A stretch of DNA of 64,000 bases. Origin: Cercospora beticola. Lineage: Eukaryota; Ascomycota; Dothideomycetes; Mycosphaerellales; Mycosphaerellaceae. The position numbers were made by a program, and so were the translations under genes. Under the pieces are notes generated by a model. That model had not been told where the DNA came from, did no database searches, and saw only the letters and a program-made list of their open reading frames with translations. Every line of letters begins with the position of its first letter. The first letter of the stretch is position 1. Positions 35,666 to 46,705 of the stretch are shown here, piece after piece. The DNA lies in NCBI RefSeq assembly GCF_033473495.1, contig NC_088939.1, forward strand, positions 2,108,001-2,172,000, written 5' to 3'.

Positions 35666-36983
35666 CGTTGCAAGACACCCCAATGGTGTATCCAAACCTG
35701 CAGTCACAGCAAATGTCCTAGCAGAAGCAAAAGCGGACCTGCATCCAAAGCACACGAGGAGAAGCAGCGTGGGTCGTGGTGAACTATATCTTATACCACA
35801 CGAGGCGAAGATCAACCTCGTCAATGCCCGTTAGCAAAGCAAGGAGCTAATCAAAACAATCTATCGGCCCCAACAATGGGTCCATACCAGCTCCCCTTGC
35901 CGCACTCACATGCGCTGCCCATGTGCAGCTTGGTGGCGTGCGTTTTGCATCCCAGAAAGAGCTTATTCGACATGTTTGCACCAATTACAACGCTCTTCTC
36001 TAGTAAATCTTTTGGCTAAACCTGGTCTTGGACGTCGCATTGGCGATTCTGGGCGAGGGAAGCCAAGAAGTTAGGAATGGAGTTACTCCACGAATGGAAG
36101 GTGACGCCCAGAAGCTAGAAATTGGACAAGCAAGTCGATCTTGGCCGATTTGGTTCGAACACCCTCCGCAGATGGTGGAACTTTCGAGGTTGCAGTGAAG
36201 ACTGTGGAGGCTGCACGCATGGTCTGCAGGCCAAATCGATGTTCGGGAACCTTGATCGAGGACTACGCGGAGTCGCATAAAGAAGAGTACTCACTCTCAG
36301 TTCTGCTCAGATCAACAACCAGAATTTCTCAACTTTGGGATCACCGCGCTTCGCGCCGACACGTACCGGCTTCAAATCACAATTCTCGCTCGCCGCATCT
36401 GGGCATCCCAGCTTGGCTGGCTCAAGAGTCGCATTGGCATTGATATACCAAGATGTCCTCCACATCGTTCTCTGGGGTCCCGCGTGGAGTACCCGGCTCT
36501 CTTGGCTTTGCAACTCTGCGAAAGAGCCATTGCCGCTGGTGGAGAAATGTCTTCTAGCATTTGGATTGGAAGGATTCTTGGATGATATCTCGAAGGATCC
36601 GAACATGAAGTGATTTCACGGAGCCAGTTTCGTGTTCTGTCTAGCGATGGGACTGCGCACAAGTCAGCTTTTCGAGGACCACGAGCAGACTCGACATCGT
36701 AGGCCTCAAGTGGAAGGCTGGAGTCTGGAATCCAAGGTCTCTGACCCACCAGCGTGGAGCAGATACTGCGGGTCGTTGCAGCTCACTGACAGATTGTTGC
36801 CCACAAACGCCCAGCGCCGGAGCTCAAAAGCCGAATCCGATGAATGCAGACTGAACGAGGCGACAGAGCTGGAAATGCAGTAGTACGTATTCATTTCTGC
36901 ATATCTCATAAGTATAGACAAGACTGTACACTATTGTCTCATTTGTCATCGTCTTCGTCAAATTTCGTTCCAGAGGTCCTTGC
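35666..36983. other. Intergenic between two transporter genes
   Basis: Overlapping + strand frames at 36300-36613 read like protein in two registers (one with LRADTYRLQITILARRIW), but neither has a known family, start or splice structure. It may be a gene relic. The rest holds the promoter of the sugar porter. Confidence 0.35.
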
Positions 36984-39071
36984 TCAGATGGTATATCGGA
37001 ATGTAGACTGCAAGTGTGGACGTTAGTATGAGGATTCACAAGTTTCTCGATTCAGCTGAAACACTTGCCTCTCCTTCCAGGATGACCTCGCCTCGGTCAG
37101 CCTTCTTGTTCTGAGCAATGAACCACGTGTCCAGGAGCCCGACAGTCACGATGATGATCAGGCAGGCCGTCATACAAGCCCATAGGCCAGGCAGGTATGC
37201 TGGTGCGTCTTGTGTGCGGAACACGAGTGAGCCTGCAATACCTCCAATACCACCAAATCCGACGAGAGTCGCAGAGCAGAAAGCTCGCTTCCATTGGCCT
37301 CTGATGTTGTTTCCTTGATAACTCATGCAGATAGGGATGTTTGCATTCGCGCCGGCACAAGTCAAGAAGACACCGAAATATCGGACTCCCAGGATCTTGG
37401 TCCAACCAATAAGGGCGAGACCAATGATGCACAAGACGGCGTTAGCGCAGAGGATAGGTCCACGCATCTTGTACTTGTCGCCTGCCCAGCCACAGATCAA
37501 CATCACAATGCCGGCAAAAGCGTAAGGTGGGGTGACAAGACATTGCGCCTCGCCTACCGAGAAGCCCATTCCATTGCGGAGAATGATGGGCAAGAAGTAT
37601 GCGAGGGCGTACTGAATACAACGTTAGAGACAGCTCGAAGAATCACGGGTGCTTGAACTTACGGTGATGGTGGTGAGACAACAGAAGATCATTGCAAAGC
37701 CCCAAACCTTCGGATCAGAGGCAGGCTTGAGGAACTTGACCAGGTTGAAGGGTTCGGTCACAGTGTCTGCACGATCGGCTTCGACGCGGGCGATGACCCA
37801 GGCCACTTCACGCTCATTGAGGAAGTTCCAGCTCTTTTCCGGGTGGTCGTCTGGGAAAGGCACGAGGAAGAACCAGCCAACGACGGCAATTATGACAGTG
37901 AGAATGCCTTCCATGATGAACTACGAAAAATGTCAGTAAACCTCAGATGGCGAAGAAAACCGAACACTGGGACTTACGATCCATCTCCATCCATTGAGAT
38001 CGGCCAAGCTGTTTTCTTCGTCAGCGCCGCCCTGTGTAATCCGACCTGATATTTACTTACCCTGCCATCTGCATCAACCCGTAGGCCAAGATACCGGAAG
38101 CCGCCGAGGCGAACATGCCAATGAGGTAGAAGAAGGAGTATCTCTTGCCCATTTCATCTGGAAAGCATGGTAATCAATACACTATCCATGAAGCTGGAAC
38201 TCGAGTATGAACTTACATCGCACGTACCACGTGCTCAGCAGATACACGCAAGCGGGGAAGAAGCCTGGATGAAGTGTGTCAGACATGTAATTCGAAAATT
38301 GAATCTTGGGTACTGACCAGCTTCAAACAATCCTAGCACGACTCGCAGACCTGCCAGAACATCCCAGGCTGGTGCGAAACCCATACCGATCATGACACCT
38401 AATTCACAGTCAGCATTCATTCTACTATCTTCCCAAACCCTGTCTCCACAGGCGGTTTGCTCGCTCCCTCCCAAGACCAGATGACACTTACATCCCCAAA
38501 GGAAACAGATAGCACCCAGAAAATTCTTTGGCCCAATCTTTTTGCAAAGCACAGTCGCCGGCGGCTGGAACAGGACATAGCTGATGAAGAACACTAGGGT
38601 GATAATAGACTACGCCAAAGTCAGAATCCTCTTTCCCTTTCCGAATGGCATCGCCTCAGCAACTTACATATCGAAATCCCACGAGGACCTGAAGCAATCA
38701 CACAGCAGACACGTCAGCAAAATAGTCCCTCTTCCCCGCAGTACGAAGACTCCACATCGACAACATACCAGATCCGTCGTCATTCCCGCAATAGCCGCCG
38801 CCGACAAATTCGTGCGATCCATCAGACTGACACAGTACATGACACCAACGGTGATGATGAGGCGGCGATCGATTCTGTGTATGATCTTTCTCTGCTCTTC
38901 GGGAGTAAATTCGCTCTCGATTTCTCGTAGTCGTGCATTCTTCTCGTTGATGATCTGCTGCTTCTCGTGGTCATCGCTGGGGGCGTTTTCGAGCTGAATG
39001 CCGTAAAGGCCATCTTTCTCGTTGATGTGATTGCTATTGCTTGGGGATGAGGATGGGCGTTGCGTAGCCAT
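36984..39071 (-). CDS. MFS anion:cation symporter (Dal5/Tna1-like), ten exons
   Basis: Ten exons are inferred: 39071-38769, 38688-38668, 38609-38492, 38398-38318, 38264-38217, 38157-38061, 38008-37978, 37920-37663, 37611-37069 and 37007-36984, coding for 507 residues with every join in phase. The family imports organic anions such as allantoate, nicotinate, pantothenate or biotin. Splicing rebuilds family blocks: LMDRTNLSAAAIAGM, FFISYVLFQPPATVL, FLWGCVMIGMGFAPAW, EAGFFPACVYLLSTWYVR and EMGKRYSFFYLIGM. Exon 2 has only 21 nt, and the final intron uses a GC donor (GCAAGT) with a CTAAC branch, leading to the FRY-containing C-terminus usual for this family. Three GATA motifs lie upstream. Substrate unknown. 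Confidence 0.9.
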
Positions 39072-40928
39072 GTTGAGATTGGACTGTGCCGTTGCACAAG
39101 AGCGCTTGTGTTCGCTTTGAGTTGCTCCCAGCTGAAAGGAAGGTAGCTTAAGCTATGCTGCTGACAAAAGCTTCAGCTGCCCAAGATAGAGGTGAAGATA
39201 ACAACCCCAAATATGATAGAGAGAAACAGGCCCCGAGCGAAGCTGGAGAACAGAAAACAGGAAAATGGTGGGGAATCTACGAATCTTTGTGTATCCCGAT
39301 TCCCAAATCTGTGATGCACAACAAGCCTCGGTGGAAGCCCCAGTTGAAAGGAGGAATGCCCAGAAAGTGAGACACTTCCCCAACAGATCCTGGTAAGACC
39401 CCCGTGCTTGGCTCGCTGGCCACGCGAGCGCAAAGCGTGCATAATAGGCGAGAGGACAAGTGCGAATGTGGCGCCGTAGGCTTGCTGACAGGCGGCGGCG
39501 GGCGGCTGGTGGGCGACAGCTGCACGCGAGAGGTGTAAGTGAGCTGCACGACAGCTCGCATTTGCTCGTAAGTGGTACAACGACTGTGCAGGCAGAATGA
39601 TCTGCCGGGGCTCGCTTGTGCACAACAAGCTACGTCTTAGCAGAACTTGGGGATTGGGGTTGAAGAGAAACACGACTCAGGGCTAAAAGAATGTGTGGAG
39701 AAACGAATGAGGGGAATCGCGGAGAACCTGTCACTCTGCCCCTGCTCGCCAAGAAATACCCGAACCAAGGGCAATCGCAGAACGAATGCAGAAAGTGTGG
39801 ACACGCCCATGTGGTGGTTGCGAAGCACGTTGCACTGCAGATTTGCCACGTGGAAACAGACTGCCAATCGATTTCCGGTTCCGAGAAATACGACACGATG
39901 CGATTCGACATCTGCTAGTCACAGTGATGTCCACTGAGGCGTTACATGATATCTATTGGCATGCCTGCGGGAATGGTTGAGGCTCTCGTCCACATACTCA
40001 TTTAGGAACACGATACAAACCGCCAAGATTCCCTTACGCAAGGAGAACTTACCACAAAGGGACAAGAAGCACCGGAGGCCCCCGGACACATCGTAGCATC
40101 GTAGATCCTCTGGGGTGCATACAGACGAATGTCCGTCAAGACCCGTCATGTCCTTCCTGCTTCCGCTGTCGACCACATGCATGCCAAGTACCTACCGATC
40201 CCCCTCCCCTCACCTACTGTCGTGCTACCATCTCTCACGTTCTAGACTCCCCATTACATTCCTTCTGTGCTTTCAGTGACGATTCCATGCACATGGCAAA
40301 ACATCACAACGTCACAAGAAGCTCGAAAGTTTGCACTCTTATTTTTGCGCTTGAAGGAACCTTGACTCACCGCAGGGCAAGCCGAGGCGTAAAGCGTACT
40401 TTGAGCAAGAGGCGTTCAAGCCACGAGACTTGGCAGAAAGCTAAACGGAGCTTGCGAGAGCCGCTCGCTCGGTCGGTCACAAACTACCAAAGCGGCGGTT
40501 TCGGCATTGCTGTCGGGAGTCCACACGAGATGCTGACAGAGAGCTATGGGCCGACCAGTCTGGGGCGAAGCGGATTTTGCGGATTGTGCGGAGTGCGCAG
40601 GTGACAAGCACGATGTGCTTTGTTCCTGGTGAAGCGACGATTCTCTATCCGAAGAATGGAATAGCATCTGCCAGTCACCTGCTGTGTGGCCACGGGAGAC
40701 ATGGTCCAACCGATATAATCCGTACCTTCTTGCAAAATATGTACAAGTGAAGATCAATGGGCCCTGGTCCACCTCTATTCCTGTATTTGCAGTCGTGTGA
40801 GACCAAATAGATCAATCACGATGTTCTGTTCGCAACGCGCTCACGAATATCGCAAGCTCTCAAATGTCGCTCGCGTCAGTCCCATACGAGTCTCTGGACT
40901 TCCCAGAAGGCAATATGGAATCGTCAAG
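39072..40928. other. Intergenic, symporter promoter side
   Basis: No supported gene. Besides the GATA cluster at 39184-39219 I see no repeat or RNA gene. The distal half abuts the 3' end of HTM1. Confidence 0.45.
39184..39219 (-). promoter_or_regulatory. Cluster of three GATA-factor sites
   Basis: AGATAG (39184), AGATAA (39196) and TGATAG (39214) all fit HGATAR, the site of AreA/Nit2-type GATA factors. They lie 113-148 bp upstream of the symporter ATG. Nitrogen permeases of this family are commonly controlled this way, so nitrogen-responsive expression is a reasonable inference. Confidence 0.4.
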
Positions 40929-43900
40929 CTACAACATCATCAAATTGCCAATCGGTACGCCAAGACTCTCGAACCAATATCGCCTCTTCACTCCAATGCC
41001 CCCGCCCGAACTGCCTTTCCCGTTGGCAGCAGGAAGTCTCTGGAATTGTCCGCGATCATCGAAAGTACCTTTTCCAGTAGCAACAAGATCAAGCAACGCA
41101 AGAGCGTCGAGCTCCTTTCCATCGTCGTTAGCAGCGGCCCTGTTGCGCGGTATCGTTGGCACAGTTGTCCCGTCTAGCATGCACATTGCTATAGGGTGCG
41201 GTCGAACGATGCCAGAAGGCATGCGCTGAATCTGGTCGAGCAGAGGTCTGATCAGACCATGTTCACCCTGATGGCCAATATCGTTCTCGTTGGCAGTCAG
41301 CCCACTCACGACGATGACTAGCTGTAGTGCATCGGGAGAGGGCACGAATGAGGGTATGTTCGCGAGTTTGTCGTTGAAGGAGCATCCACCTCGCATGACA
41401 ACGAGAACCTGATACTGCCGGGCGACATTGATAGGCAGTCTGTTGTCACACAAAGTGTCATCGAGGAAGAATACAGACTTTTGCGGCAAATTACCAAGGG
41501 TGGTAGTGATGACATCCACGTCCATCTCAGACTCTGGGGCACTTGCTCCGGGACCCGTAGGTAGAATGGCGGGAATTGCGTACCTCAACACTGAAGGCAC
41601 GCCGTCAGTCCTTGTATTCCCACGAAGCTTGTCGGACAGCTTGTAGTCAGAGCCAGATCCTGGGAGGAGCTTATTCAACATGTTGTCAAGCTCATCCCAC
41701 AGTGCATCTAGGGTGCCGTTCTCTGATAGCTCCACGTCCATCGCGTCCCTGTCGTCAACCCAGGTCGGCACGTCGACAATGAGGTCGATCATCTCCAGGT
41801 CTCGCTGTCTCGTAAAGTGAGGATCCGCAGGGCTGACATCTTTTAGTGCCGTACTCGTCAATAGCACTCTTTCATCCTTGCCAAGAGCGAAGTTGCCAAT
41901 GGTGTTGATCCGATACTCGTCACCCATGATGCTCTCTACGAGCACACCATGACCATCAGGGAGCAGCACACTCCTCGGCTGCTGGACCATGCCAATGCGC
42001 ATGTTGGAGAGGGAGTTGATGAGAACTCCGAGTTCGACCTTCTGCACTGCGTTGAAAGGCATCTGTCCCTTCTCCACTTCAGCAGCAGAGCTGCCTAAGG
42101 TAGGGAAGGTCAAGGTACTGACAATCGGATTGATGATGGGCGACGACAGGCCTTTCGCGGGGACGAGAGATTGGGGTAGAGTCCATGGATGGAAAGTGTA
42201 ATTGGTGGGGCTTTGCACATCTGCCAATGATATGCCTGGGCTATTTTTCGAAGGACGCTCCAAGCGAGAAGACTGATGGCTGGGTGGAATACGCTCCGTG
42301 TGAAGTTGAGCGAGTGCTGCGGCGTGGAACAAATCTCCCCTGTTTGCTGTGTTGCTGACCGTGAGTGGCAATGAGGTCGGTGCAACAGCGCATGTGGGCG
42401 CAGGCGCCGACATCGCGCGTTCATTGCGTCTGTTGGCAACCTTGAATGGATGCTCCTGATCAGAAATCCTCACATCATTTGGAATGATGAGAGGGTGGCC
42501 CTCGGTCGTGAAGACTATGGGTGAGTCAAGTCTGTTGAGAGGATGATCTGCTGTAAAAAGCAGGTACAGGTACTTGGCGGTTTCCCCGAGAAAAAAGCTT
42601 TCCATGCGGTCTCGTTGTTCACCCGTTCTCACATCACCAAGGTCCGCCCAACCGCACTTGGTCCAGCATCGCATTCTGATGTTGCGCAGTGCCATCTCAC
42701 CCACATGGAGATAGTAAGGATCTTTGGTGGCTTGATGGAGATGAAAAGTGCTCTCGATGAACTCCGGACGTCCTGCCCAGTGCTTGAAATGTGGTTCGAG
42801 ATAGTTGCTCCCGACTGGCCAGCGTTCAGGAAGTGCGCCGAATTTGGTCCACAATGCACTCCACAGCAGGTGCGACTCGGTGGCCTCATCGAGCTCGCCG
42901 GCGAGTACGAGTAGCCCTGGATAATAGGCAGAGAGGTTGTCCACCCAATTGTGGCGCTCACCGCCTGTATCTGGATCGACCTGGGCGTAGAATGGATGCT
43001 TCACCATTCGTGGATTTCTATAGATGTGACGTTTCACACTCGCGTGAGCTTGCTGCCATACGCCCAGGAAACTCTCCGGCGACTCAGTCGAGTAGTTGCG
43101 TGGGTCGTAGGGTAAGTTCGAGAGCAGGATATGGGATTTGAGGGAGTACTCGAAGAACGAGTCAATGCCAGCTCCGATGCCAGAAAGCGCAGGGCGAGTC
43201 CACTGGCCTGTCTCTGCATCAATACCATTGCCGAGCAGATCGATGCTGGATCTCCGATCCCAAATCGCCCAGAACGCTTTCTTCGCTGCGTCCTCGAAGC
43301 GTGGATCTCCCGTCATGCGACTGAGCGCAGTAAACTCTAGGACCAGACTGCCGGCGCCCGCTGAGCAATTTTCGGTAATCTCACGTGGATCGGTGGAGGT
43401 CCCGTCAGCACGGCAGAAGCCCGACTCTGCGTCCTGGTAGAAGGGGATTCCATGGCGCAGATTTACTCTCGGATAGGGAATGTCGGTGGGCGTACTGAAA
43501 GCGGGAAGAAGTCGCTCGGCTAGATCCTGAGCCAGACGGAGCAGCTGACCATTATATCTGAGACCGTTCTTCCACTTGATGCCGGCATTTCTGCCAGCCT
43601 TCCAGACTGGGTTGTATCCCGCGATGGGCAGATCGCCTTGCGCGAAAAGATGGGCAGACAACAAGCCGCCCACGCCGCGAATGTTGGTTTCGAATACCTG
43701 GACTTTGGAGTCCAGATCGAAGCCACATGCTCGCGTGCCGCACCTGCCCGACTCAGTGCCGTCTCCATACAATTCCACCAAGCTCTTGACTCCGTCCTGG
43801 AAGTCACGCAGCGGGTTGTGCCTGTCTTTCTTGTCCTGTGGGCCGGAAGCGAGGATGGCGAGAGTGGATAGAGAATCGATGAGGGTCAGACTGTAGTTGC

Positions 43901-44192
43901 CGAGGACGTCGTTGAGACCGATGTCGCGAGGGTCGTGGCGATTGCGAGTCTGCGGACGACATGAGATGGGTCGAAGCTCATCCTCGGGGAAAGCATGGCG
44001 CATATAATTGTCAAAGCCATGATAGAACAGATTTTGAGTGTCGCGGCGGAGGTGTGAGACTTGGTCATCGGTCATGCCATTGGCGACTGCGGCGCACCAG
44101 GCGCATAGCAGCACGGCGAGCACCATGGGCCATGTCGTCGTGCCGGTCGCGTGCGAGGCCGAGGGGAGTGGCCGGAGTGCAGTCCACCGCAT
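40929..44192 (-). CDS. HTM1: ER alpha-1,2-mannosidase Htm1/Mnl1 (EDEM, GH47)
   Basis: A single exon encodes 1087 residues. Htm1 trims mannose from misfolded glycoproteins in the ER lumen and marks them for degradation. A signal sequence at about 21-39 (WPMVLAVLLCAWCAAVANG) precedes the GH47 domain (about 45-568). Conserved blocks are LTLIDSLSTL, ETNIRGVGGLLSAHL, YPRVNLRHGIP, GIGAGIDSFFEYSLK, RPEFIESTFHLHQATKDPYY, ESFFLGETAKYLYLLF and the calcium-binding FTTEGH. The long C-terminal part includes a region resembling a protease-associated domain (about 890-990), as in other fungal Htm1. No KDEL-type signal is visible. It is divergent from TIM50. Confidence 0.92.
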   Translation of the reverse strand: MRWTALRPLPSASHATGTTTWPMVLAVLLCAWCAAVANGMTDDQVSHLRRDTQNLFYHGFDNYMRHAFPEDELRPISCRPQTRNRHDPRDIGLNDVLGNYSLTLIDSLSTLAILASGPQDKKDRHNPLRDFQDGVKSLVELYGDGTESGRCGTRACGFDLDSKVQVFETNIRGVGGLLSAHLFAQGDLPIAGYNPVWKAGRNAGIKWKNGLRYNGQLLRLAQDLAERLLPAFSTPTDIPYPRVNLRHGIPFYQDAESGFCRADGTSTDPREITENCSAGAGSLVLEFTALSRMTGDPRFEDAAKKAFWAIWDRRSSIDLLGNGIDAETGQWTRPALSGIGAGIDSFFEYSLKSHILLSNLPYDPRNYSTESPESFLGVWQQAHASVKRHIYRNPRMVKHPFYAQVDPDTGGERHNWVDNLSAYYPGLLVLAGELDEATESHLLWSALWTKFGALPERWPVGSNYLEPHFKHWAGRPEFIESTFHLHQATKDPYYLHVGEMALRNIRMRCWTKCGWADLGDVRTGEQRDRMESFFLGETAKYLYLLFTADHPLNRLDSPIVFTTEGHPLIIPNDVRISDQEHPFKVANRRNERAMSAPAPTCAVAPTSLPLTVSNTANRGDLFHAAALAQLHTERIPPSHQSSRLERPSKNSPGISLADVQSPTNYTFHPWTLPQSLVPAKGLSSPIINPIVSTLTFPTLGSSAAEVEKGQMPFNAVQKVELGVLINSLSNMRIGMVQQPRSVLLPDGHGVLVESIMGDEYRINTIGNFALGKDERVLLTSTALKDVSPADPHFTRQRDLEMIDLIVDVPTWVDDRDAMDVELSENGTLDALWDELDNMLNKLLPGSGSDYKLSDKLRGNTRTDGVPSVLRYAIPAILPTGPGASAPESEMDVDVITTTLGNLPQKSVFFLDDTLCDNRLPINVARQYQVLVVMRGGCSFNDKLANIPSFVPSPDALQLVIVVSGLTANENDIGHQGEHGLIRPLLDQIQRMPSGIVRPHPIAMCMLDGTTVPTIPRNRAAANDDGKELDALALLDLVATGKGTFDDRGQFQRLPAANGKGSSGGGIGVKRRYWFESLGVPIGNLMML

Positions 44193-44599
44193 CAGCCGTC
44201 ATTTGGCTGCTGCGTCGGCGGAGAGGAGGGTGGTGGCGGTTGTGGGGATGTCGCCGTCGTCACGAGCCGGTCTCGTTGTGCGGCATAATATGGAGCAGCA
44301 AGAATGCACTCGTGTCCTGTCGTCCAAGAGGCGTGAGAAGTGAGCGAGGGGAGGAGAGTGGTGGGTGTGCGCCAGGTGTTCACAAAACGACATCATCGCC
44401 CGGCCGAAGCACCGCGGGAAAGACGCCGCGTGCAGCAGGAAACATCTCCCGCGCGAACATACCCACTACCTATGCTGTAGAGCATCCATCCACCCACTGT
44501 CGCTTCTTATTTTCATCGCCCAGATTCACACTCAGTCTCAGCTTCCCTTGACTGGCGATAGCTGCGTGCGATAGGAGCATCAGCGGCCACCGGATAAAA
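44193..44599. promoter_or_regulatory. Divergent promoter region HTM1 / TIM50
   Basis: 407 bp separate the two start codons and should contain both promoters and leaders. No canonical TATA box or known factor site stands out. Confidence 0.5.
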
Positions 44600-46705
44600 A
44601 TGCTGCCTCGAGCAGCTCTGCGGGCCTCGAAACCGGCACACATTCGACATGGCGCATTGACAACATCGCCCTCGGCCTTGCGCATCCGCACATACGCATC
44701 GAAACCATCACGCCCGCCTCCACCGCCGTCGGGGAGTAGACCTGCCAGACCTCCGCCACCAAAAGGCTTCACGCCCGCGACTGGCCAAGCACGACAGACT
44801 TCGCCAGGAACTGCGGCTCCCAAGGATCAGACGTGGAAGCCAAAAGATGGCATCAACTTCGGCAAGCCTGCCGCTGCCACACCCAGCGGAGCGGGAGCAG
44901 CATCTGCAGCTGCTGCGGGTGTCGGGCATTCTGCTTCTTCGCCAGTAGAAGGCGCAAGGACAACCGATGAAGCTTCCACACAGTCGCCATTGGGAGGGCA
45001 AGACCCAACGCAAAAGATTCTCCAGATGTTCCAGGAGGGCAAGGGTATTGGAGACATTGCCAAGTTCGTGCAACAACTTCCACCGGAGCAACAGCAAATA
45101 CTGAAGGACATGACACCCACCGCCGCTCCGCTCACTCCTCAACAGGTCCAAAGAGTGCAAGAGCTGCGTGCTGCAGGAAAGAGCTGGGAGGATATCGCCC
45201 AGGAGGTTCCCATCGAGCAGGTGCAGGCTGCAGCAGCGCAAGAGCGAGAGCCCGTGGCGCAAAGAGCAGATATAGACGAGCCCGTAGCAGGATCCATTCG
45301 AGATCAAGCACAGGAGAAGGTGGCTGCCTCAGAGAACACTGTACCCCCACCGGAGACGCCGCCGCAGCAGACCGGCCCGCTACCAGACTTGCGCCACGGT
45401 ATTCCGAGCACATTCGATCTAGAATTCGGTCAAGCCAAGGCACGGGCGAGAGAGCAAGATGCTGCAGAGTCACAGGAGGACAAGCTGGATTTGACATCAG
45501 AAGGCCCGCGTAGGTCACGAGACGATGGCGAGGAAGGCGAGAGGCAGTACGATCGCAAGGCATATGAGACTTCGCTTGACCGAAGACGTGCCTTGCTCAT
45601 GAACTACCTGTACGCTTCCTTTGTACTTGGAACAGTCCTCACCGGCTTCTACCTCGGACGCCCTTTCAGCTCCCAGGAGGAAATTCCTCAGGGTCTCGAG
45701 GCGGACGATGCATCAGGCTGGGCACCGCAAAAGATCTGGAACCGGATGCGTGGGAGACTCGGCAGCCAGGTCGGCCATTACACGGAGCCTGCCTTCCCAA
45801 AACTTCTCCCTGATGTTCCGGAATCGCAACGGCCTCCCTTCACTCTGGTCATGTCCTTGGAAGATCTCATGATCCATACCACATGGGACACCAAGCACGG
45901 ATACCGCACAGCCAAGCGCCCGGGCATCGATTACTTCATCCGCTACCTGTCGCAGTACTACGAGCTTGTCCTGTTCACATCTGCTCCACGCGCCATGGCC
46001 GACCCCATCGTGGCCAAGCTGGACCCATACCACTTCATTATGTGGCCGCTGGGTCGTGAGGCTACCAAGTACGAGAAGGGCGAATATGTCAAAGACTTGT
46101 CGTACCTGAACCGGGACCTGAAGAAGACAATCATCGTAGACACCCACGCACCGCACGTCAAGAACCAGCCAGAAAACGCCATCATCATTCCCAAGTGGAG
46201 TGGCGATCCAAAAGATCCCCACACGAAGGACCTCGTCGCGCTCATTCCTTTCCTCGAATATGTCGCAACTATGGGTACCGACGATGTCCGTCAAGTCCTG
46301 AAATCATTCGAAGGTCAATCGATTCCAGAGGAGTTCGCTCGAAGAGAGCAAATTGCTCGCGAAAAGTTCCAAGCTCAACTCGCTGAGGAACGAAAACGGA
46401 AGCCTAAATTCTCTCTGGGCTCTATCGCTTCCGGTCTCGGCGTGCAAGGCGGAACTGGAATGGGAGGCGGCATGGTCTTGGCTGACGGGCAAAGTGTCGC
46501 TGAAGGCCTGCGACAAGGCAAGATGCTGAGCGACCAAATCCGCGAGCAAGGTCAGCGACAATACGAGCATTTGGAGAAGCAGATTCGCGAGCACGGAGAG
46601 CAGTGGTTGAAGGAGGAGGCCGAAGAGTTGAAGAAAGCGCAAGAGGCACAGATGAAGGAGATGAAGTCTGGTGCGCTGGGATGGTTCGGCGGTAAGAAGG
46701 AGTAG
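44600..46705 (+). CDS. TIM50: Mitochondrial import translocase subunit Tim50
   Basis: A single exon encodes 701 residues. Tim50 is the presequence receptor of the TIM23 complex in the mitochondrial inner membrane. A basic, Ala/Arg-rich leader (1-35) fits a mitochondrial presequence. One membrane segment at about 333-353 (NYLYASFVLGTVLTGFYLG) precedes the FCP1/NIF-like domain (about 400-570). There the phosphatase motif is degenerate (MSLEDLMIHTTWD lacks the DxDxT aspartates), as usual for Tim50, followed by LVLFTSAPRAMADPIVAKLDP and IIVDTHAPHV. The matrix part between presequence and membrane span (about 35-330) is unusually long, with a Gln-rich helical segment and a VQELRAAGKSWEDIA motif. 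The C-terminal tail (about 600-695) is Lys/Glu/Gln-rich and likely coiled. Confidence 0.92.
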   Translation: MLPRAALRASKPAHIRHGALTTSPSALRIRTYASKPSRPPPPPSGSRPARPPPPKGFTPATGQARQTSPGTAAPKDQTWKPKDGINFGKPAAATPSGAGAASAAAAGVGHSASSPVEGARTTDEASTQSPLGGQDPTQKILQMFQEGKGIGDIAKFVQQLPPEQQQILKDMTPTAAPLTPQQVQRVQELRAAGKSWEDIAQEVPIEQVQAAAAQEREPVAQRADIDEPVAGSIRDQAQEKVAASENTVPPPETPPQQTGPLPDLRHGIPSTFDLEFGQAKARAREQDAAESQEDKLDLTSEGPRRSRDDGEEGERQYDRKAYETSLDRRRALLMNYLYASFVLGTVLTGFYLGRPFSSQEEIPQGLEADDASGWAPQKIWNRMRGRLGSQVGHYTEPAFPKLLPDVPESQRPPFTLVMSLEDLMIHTTWDTKHGYRTAKRPGIDYFIRYLSQYYELVLFTSAPRAMADPIVAKLDPYHFIMWPLGREATKYEKGEYVKDLSYLNRDLKKTIIVDTHAPHVKNQPENAIIIPKWSGDPKDPHTKDLVALIPFLEYVATMGTDDVRQVLKSFEGQSIPEEFARREQIAREKFQAQLAEERKRKPKFSLGSIASGLGVQGGTGMGGGMVLADGQSVAEGLRQGKMLSDQIREQGQRQYEHLEKQIREHGEQWLKEEAEELKKAQEAQMKEMKSGALGWFGGKKE

